A stretch of 10,647 nt of DNA. Source: Lactobacillus sp. Its GTDB lineage: Bacteria > Bacillota > Bacilli > Lactobacillales > Lactobacillaceae. Each line of letters starts with the position of its first letter. The stretch's first letter is position 1. Position numbers and translations under genes: made by a program. Below, in pieces: positions 6,793-10,647 of this stretch. The stretch is from assembly GCA_003482405.1 (NCBI GenBank), contig DMZB01000142.1:1-10647 (forward strand), given 5' to 3'. The notes below the pieces were generated by a model. The model was given only the letters and a program-made list of their open reading frames with translations. It was not told the DNA's origin and made no database searches.

Positions 6793-8040
6793 ATGACTAC
6801 TGTTCGTTTCTTAAACGGGTTGACCACTATTGGTGGCAATATTATGGAAATCACCACCGCCACTTCCCGTGTCATCATGGACTTTGGCATGGCCGACAAC
6901 GGCAGTGCTGCTGATCCAGAAATTTTAATCGCCGAACATCGATTACCGGCATTGAAATCCTTATTCACTAATCCGACAGATCACAGGTACCAACACGAAG
7001 CTATTTTTATCAGTCACCTACATTTAGATCACACAGCTGCATTACAATACCTAAAAAGTGACATTCCCGTTTACCTATCACATGACTCATATCGTTTATA
7101 TCAGAGTTTGGCCGCCTCAGGTTTGGCAATTCCCTTAGGTGTCAATCTACACGCCTTTGAATATGAACATCACATTCAGATTGGCGATTTAACCGTCACG
7201 GGATATGCCAGTGACCATGACGCTTTTGGTGCGACCGCCTTCCTAATTAGCGATGGTCAGCATCATTTTGGCCACTCTGGCGATGTTCGTTTGCATGGCC
7301 CACATGTTGAGCGTGTCCAACATTGGATGAACGTATTTCGAAGCCTTCATTTAGATTTATTCATGCTGGAAGCCACCAGTTTTAGTTTCGAACCCTCAGA
7401 CAATATTGAATTTTCGGTTCCTGCTAGCGAAGATGACATTCAGCAATCATTCAGTCAATTGCTTCAAACAGACGATCGGTTACAGGTCATCAATCCATAT
7501 CCGCGTAATTTAGAGCGTTTACTACGGTTTAATCAGACCGCAAATGCGTATAATCGACCGGTTGTTTGGGAGTTGCCCTACGCACGCCTACTCAACAGTT
7601 TCTATCCCGAAGCATTGATTCATGTACTGGCATCAAACCGGCTTAACAAACAAGATTTGGCAAGTTTGATCCCCGTCGGACTGCCCATAATCAAACACGA
7701 ACCACAACGGTTTTCTTTGCAAAATAGCTATGCCAACCTGGCATTACTCACTGAAGTAAAACCGTTCATGTACCTTCACAGTAACGGTGAGCCACTGGGC
7801 GAGTACGACCCTCGTTATGCAAGCTTGATGAACTTTATCACCGATAACGACGGCGAATTAAGACATCTGGGCAGTTCTGGTCACGCTACAAGACAGGCAC
7901 TGGTTGCCATCGCTAAAACAGTGAACGCTCAGACTACGGGCATTTGGCATACCTTTCAGCCAGAAACCGCAGAAAAAGCAATGCAAGATCTGGACACCAA
8001 CATTTTATTACCCGCATACGACGCGACCTACACATTTTAA
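6793..8040 (+). CDS. Metallo-beta-lactamase-fold hydrolase with RNase J/beta-CASP-like motifs
   Basis: A predicted cytoplasmic two-metal hydrolase of 415 aa, without signal peptide. The metallo-beta-lactamase motifs appear in order: strand with Asp30 (VIMDFG), SHLHLDH giving His75, His77, Asp79 and His80, His142 in ASDHDAFGA, and Asp164 in HSGDVRLHG. Beyond them are residues that match beta-CASP motifs of RNase J and CPSF-type nucleases: acidic Glu193 in MLEATSF, His364 in SSGHATRQAL, and His386 in WHTF. RNase J is about 550 aa or more, so this protein is compact and lacks the RNase J C-terminal domain. I chose the ATG at 6793 because GAGAGG lies 8 bases before it; an upstream in-frame ATG at 6769 has no such site. 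It is followed 11 bases later by the phosphoesterase gene. It may cleave RNA or a smaller phosphodiester; the substrate cannot be told from sequence. Confidence 0.82.
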   Translation: MTTVRFLNGLTTIGGNIMEITTATSRVIMDFGMADNGSAADPEILIAEHRLPALKSLFTNPTDHRYQHEAIFISHLHLDHTAALQYLKSDIPVYLSHDSYRLYQSLAASGLAIPLGVNLHAFEYEHHIQIGDLTVTGYASDHDAFGATAFLISDGQHHFGHSGDVRLHGPHVERVQHWMNVFRSLHLDLFMLEATSFSFEPSDNIEFSVPASEDDIQQSFSQLLQTDDRLQVINPYPRNLERLLRFNQTANAYNRPVVWELPYARLLNSFYPEALIHVLASNRLNKQDLASLIPVGLPIIKHEPQRFSLQNSYANLALLTEVKPFMYLHSNGEPLGEYDPRYASLMNFITDNDGELRHLGSSGHATRQALVAIAKTVNAQTTGIWHTFQPETAEKAMQDLDTNILLPAYDATYTF

Positions 8041-8051
8041 AGAGGTTTAGG

Positions 8052-9611
8052 ATGAAACTGACGATTCTTTCAACGAGTGATATTCACGGCTATTTATACC
8101 CAACAGATTTTCGCACCTCACATCAACAGTCACCTTTAGGTTTAGCACGGGCCGCGACTGTAATCACAAACATTAAGGCGCATACTGCCCCTACAGACAT
8201 GGTTTTGACCATTGAAAACGGCGATTTCATTCAAGGGTCCCCGTTAACGTATTACCTTAACCATTTTGAGCAGACCTCTGCGCCACTATTAAGCCATGTC
8301 GCCAGCAGTGTTGGGTACGACGCCGGTATTCTTGGCAATCATGAATTCAACTATGGTCGCCACTACATGGAACATGTTCTCTCCGACCGTACTTACCCAA
8401 TACTATGCGCCAACATTCTTGATCAAGATGGTCAACCTTACTTTGGCAAACCCTACCAAATTTATACCCATAATGGACTTAAAGTCGCCATTTTGGGACT
8501 GACCACCGCCTACATTTCGCACTGGGAACCGCTTGACCACATTCAGGGCCTATCTTTCGTTTCAGCAGTTCAAGCCGCCAAAAACTATTTGCCCAAACTG
8601 CATAAACTTGCTGATGTCGTGGTGATTGCTTATCACGGTGGCTTCGAGTGTGATTTGGAAAATGATCGACCTACAGAGTTAGCCACTGGTGAAAATGAGG
8701 CATCTGCCTTATCACGTTTACCAGGTGTCGACGCTCTGGTCACCGGCCATCAACACCGAACAATTGCGACTCATGTTAACGGTGTTCCAACCACTCAGCC
8801 GGGATACCGTGGGGCTAATGTGGGACGTATCGATTTGACCATTGAACAATCTAAAGTTACACACAGTGAAGCCACTTTAATTCCAACGGCTATCGTTGCA
8901 CCGCAGTTAAACCTAATTCAACCAATCAAAAACGTTGAGAAAAGTACCGAGCGGTGGCTGGATACCAATATTGGCCAATTAACCGGTGAAGCTAAAATTA
9001 AGGATCCTTTAGAAGCTAGGCTCCATGGTCATCCTTATTTAGACTTCATTAATCAAGTTCAGATGGATGCGACAGGCACGGATCTTTCGTGTACGGCTTT
9101 GTTTACAAACGAAGTGAGTGGTTTAAACCACGACGTATCAATGCGTGATGTTGAAATCAGCTACCCATATCCCAACACACTTGCAGTATTAGAAATCACC
9201 GGTGCAGATCTCCGTACCGCCATTGAGCAATGTGCACACTATTGGCAGTGGGATGGCTCAACGGTTCATGTAAGTACCGACTATACCGATCCCAAGGTCC
9301 AACACTATAATTACGATTTATTTGCAGGCATTGATTACACGATTGATGTGAACAAACCGTTGGATGCCCGCGTAACGCACCTTACTTATCATGATCACAC
9401 GGTTAAGAATACAGACCGCCTGCACATCGTACTCAATCAGTACCGTGCCATTGGCGGCGGTGAATTCCACATGTTTTCTGCGGAAAAAATCATCAAAGAG
9501 ATCCCAGTCGATATGACAGAACTGATTGCCCGTTACTTTGCTAGTCATCGTATTGTGACACCTGAGCAAAATGGCCATTATCAGGTTGTTGCAAACGGAA
9601 ATCCACTTTAG
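8052..9611 (+). CDS. CpdB-like 2',3'-cyclic nucleotide phosphodiesterase/nucleotidase, cytoplasmic form
   Basis: A 519-aa two-domain phosphoesterase. The N-terminal calcineurin-like metallophosphoesterase domain has all metal ligands: Asp10 and His12 (SDIHG), Asp58 (NGDF), Asn96 and His97 (GNHEF), His195 (AYHGG), His233 and His235 (TGHQH). The C-terminal 5'-nucleotidase domain (from about residue 305) has the substrate-side blocks YPYPNTLAVLEITGADL (371-387), YNYDLFAGIDYTIDV (419-433) and YRAIGGGEF (464-472). The YNYDLFAGIDYTID block fits the 2',3'-cyclic nucleotide phosphodiesterase/3'-nucleotidase (CpdB, YfkN) branch better than UshA. Members of this family are mostly exported or wall-anchored, but this one starts MKLTILSTSDIHG with no signal peptide or anchor, so it should act inside the cell. 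The start at 8052 follows AGAGG directly after the previous stop; an in-frame reading from 7944 only overlaps the previous gene. It is the last gene before the terminator. Confidence 0.87.
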   Translation: MKLTILSTSDIHGYLYPTDFRTSHQQSPLGLARAATVITNIKAHTAPTDMVLTIENGDFIQGSPLTYYLNHFEQTSAPLLSHVASSVGYDAGILGNHEFNYGRHYMEHVLSDRTYPILCANILDQDGQPYFGKPYQIYTHNGLKVAILGLTTAYISHWEPLDHIQGLSFVSAVQAAKNYLPKLHKLADVVVIAYHGGFECDLENDRPTELATGENEASALSRLPGVDALVTGHQHRTIATHVNGVPTTQPGYRGANVGRIDLTIEQSKVTHSEATLIPTAIVAPQLNLIQPIKNVEKSTERWLDTNIGQLTGEAKIKDPLEARLHGHPYLDFINQVQMDATGTDLSCTALFTNEVSGLNHDVSMRDVEISYPYPNTLAVLEITGADLRTAIEQCAHYWQWDGSTVHVSTDYTDPKVQHYNYDLFAGIDYTIDVNKPLDARVTHLTYHDHTVKNTDRLHIVLNQYRAIGGGEFHMFSAEKIIKEIPVDMTELIARYFASHRIVTPEQNGHYQVVANGNPL

Positions 9612-9620
9612 AACATAACG

Positions 9621-9683
9621 AAAAGTGCCAACCACAGGAAAGAATTACCGCAAATCCTGTGATTGGCACTTTTAATATTTTTT
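9621..9683 (+). terminator. Strong intrinsic terminator, probably bidirectional
   Basis: AAAAGTGCCAA-C-CACAGGA (9621-9639) pairs with TCCTGTG-A-TTGGCACTTTT (9655-9673), 18 pairs with one mismatch and a 15-base loop, followed by AATATTTTTT on the plus strand. It lies 9 bases after the phosphoesterase stop and 17 bases past the stop of the convergent NADH dehydrogenase gene. Read on the minus strand the stem also ends in TTTT, so it can serve both genes. This fixes the right end of the importer/enzyme operon. Confidence 0.92.
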
Positions 9684-9690
9684 GAAAGCT

Positions 9691-10647
9691 CTAACTCAAA
9701 TTCCGCATCATGTTTGCAAAGCCACTTTCTTCCATGATGGAACGATCATTAACCATTCGTTTGACCAAAGCAACTTTATGTCCCTTCAGCTTAATTCGAC
9801 CACTCGCACCCAACTCCGCAATCCCTGTCGTTGGGCCAAGCGAACAAACCGTGCCCATTGATTTATAAGAGAAGTTGCTCATTGGCGAGCCATTAAGACT
9901 GGCTTTGATATTCTTGGCTGTGTGCGTCGCTTGTGCAATTGAAATTTGACCCGTCGTTGGGTAAAATCGACCGCTATCGGGATCAGGAACAGCACTGTTA
10001 TCGCTAATAATAAATACTTCTGGATGATCCTTCAATGTTAATTGACCTGTAACGGCAACACGGTTTCGCTTCTGGTCGAATCCCGAATCACCGATGACAT
10101 GACTCCCGCGAACACCGGTAGTCCAAATAATTGTATTAGCTTCATACGTGTTATCACCGCTAATGACACTAGTGGCTGTAACCTCGTCAATAGGCGTCGA
10201 CGTGTGGATAACAGCGCCATGGTCGGCCAAGAACTGAACTGCATAGTCTACGAGTTTAGCGTCAAACATCGGCAGCACTTTGGGCATCGCCTCTAAACAG
10301 GTAATCTGAATTTTATCCGCCGGCAGTTGATATTGTTCGATTAAGGATGGCATTCGGTACACCAGTTCACCAAGTAATTCAATACTCGTAAACCCGGCAC
10401 CACAGACAATAATGTGTAAATCCCGCTCATCCTGAGAATCTTTGTACGCCGCCAAACGCGCCTCCAGATGCTTTCGAATCGCCTCTGCACTATCAATGTC
10501 TTGCAGTGGTAGACCAAACTCTGCAGCACCCTTGATACCGAAGTCCTCTGACTCGAATCCAAGAGAAACAACTAGATAATCATAAGTTAGCGGATTTTTT
10601 TCGTGAGTCAGCTGAATTTTTTTAGACCCAAATTGTCAAATCAAGTG
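9691..10647 (-). pseudogene. Type II NADH dehydrogenase (NDH-2), apparently disrupted, C-terminal two thirds
   Basis: Read leftwards, the frame is open from 10635 to the TAG at 9691 (about 314 aa) and encodes most of a membrane-associated FAD enzyme that passes electrons from NADH to quinone. Recognisable parts are YDYLVVSLGFESEDFGI (FAD-domain strand), the NADH-binding segment IIVCGAGFTSIELLGEL, LPMFD, IIWTTGV, and the FAD segment near VFIISDNSAVPDP with YPTTGQ after it. The expected N-terminal GxGxxG FAD motif lies to the right of the window. Upstream of 10635 there are stops in all three frames within 27 bases (TGA 10638-10636, TGA 10643-10641, TAA 10624-10622), and the first in-frame start candidate is an unconvincing TTG at 10455. 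Canonical residues are also changed: GAGFTG to GAGFTS, GD to SD, and TAQ to TGQ. A sequencing error in the A-run near 10617-10623 alone does not restore a frame. The family is certain; the broken state is probable. Confidence 0.75.

Noticed and set aside
7944..8051. N-terminal extension of the CpdB-like phosphoesterase
   Set aside because: The 36 extra residues are basic, overlap the hydrolase gene in another frame and lack a ribosome binding site. The ATG at 8052 has AGAGG and starts right at the conserved domain.

Overview
The window looks like chromosomal DNA of a low-to-mid GC Gram-positive bacterium of the family Lactobacillaceae. The evidence is a PepC-type cysteine aminopeptidase, a lactobacillar type II NADH dehydrogenase remnant, a Ser/Thr-rich lipoprotein, strong AGGAGG-like ribosome binding sites, and a cre-like CcpA operator. 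This is a family-level judgement from protein similarity recalled by eye; I could not run a search. I see no tRNA, rRNA, CRISPR array, insertion sequence or phage gene.

Layout. (1) Bases 1-461, minus strand: the N-terminal part of a Ser/Thr-rich lipoprotein that runs off the left edge. (2) 599-1933, minus strand: a complete bleomycin-hydrolase-like aminopeptidase (PepC family). (3) 1934-2447: a roughly 510-base divergent regulatory region. It holds a cre-like palindrome, candidate promoters in both directions, and a leader of about 140 nt with several inverted repeats before the plus-strand operon. (4) 2448-6647, plus strand: a complete UgpC-UgpA-UgpE-UgpB type ABC importer (ATPase, two permeases, binding protein). 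(5) 6793-8040 and 8052-9611, plus strand: a compact metallo-beta-lactamase protein with RNase J-like (beta-CASP) motifs, and a CpdB-like two-domain 2',3'-cyclic nucleotide phosphodiesterase/nucleotidase without a signal peptide. (6) 9621-9683: a strong, probably bidirectional terminator. (7) 9691 to the right edge, minus strand: a type II NADH dehydrogenase that appears disrupted, with stops in all three frames near the edge and altered glycines in cofactor motifs.

How the genes may work together. The six plus-strand genes lie in one direction, with a 4-base overlap and short gaps within the permease part and the enzyme part. The likely scheme is uptake of a phosphorylated compound (glycerophosphodiester, sugar phosphate or nucleotide-like phosphodiester) by the Ugp-type importer, followed by hydrolysis in the cytoplasm by the two metal-dependent enzymes. 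The transporter family is well supported. The pairing with a beta-CASP-like hydrolase and a cytoplasmic CpdB-like enzyme is the most interesting point of the window, and the substrate is unknown.
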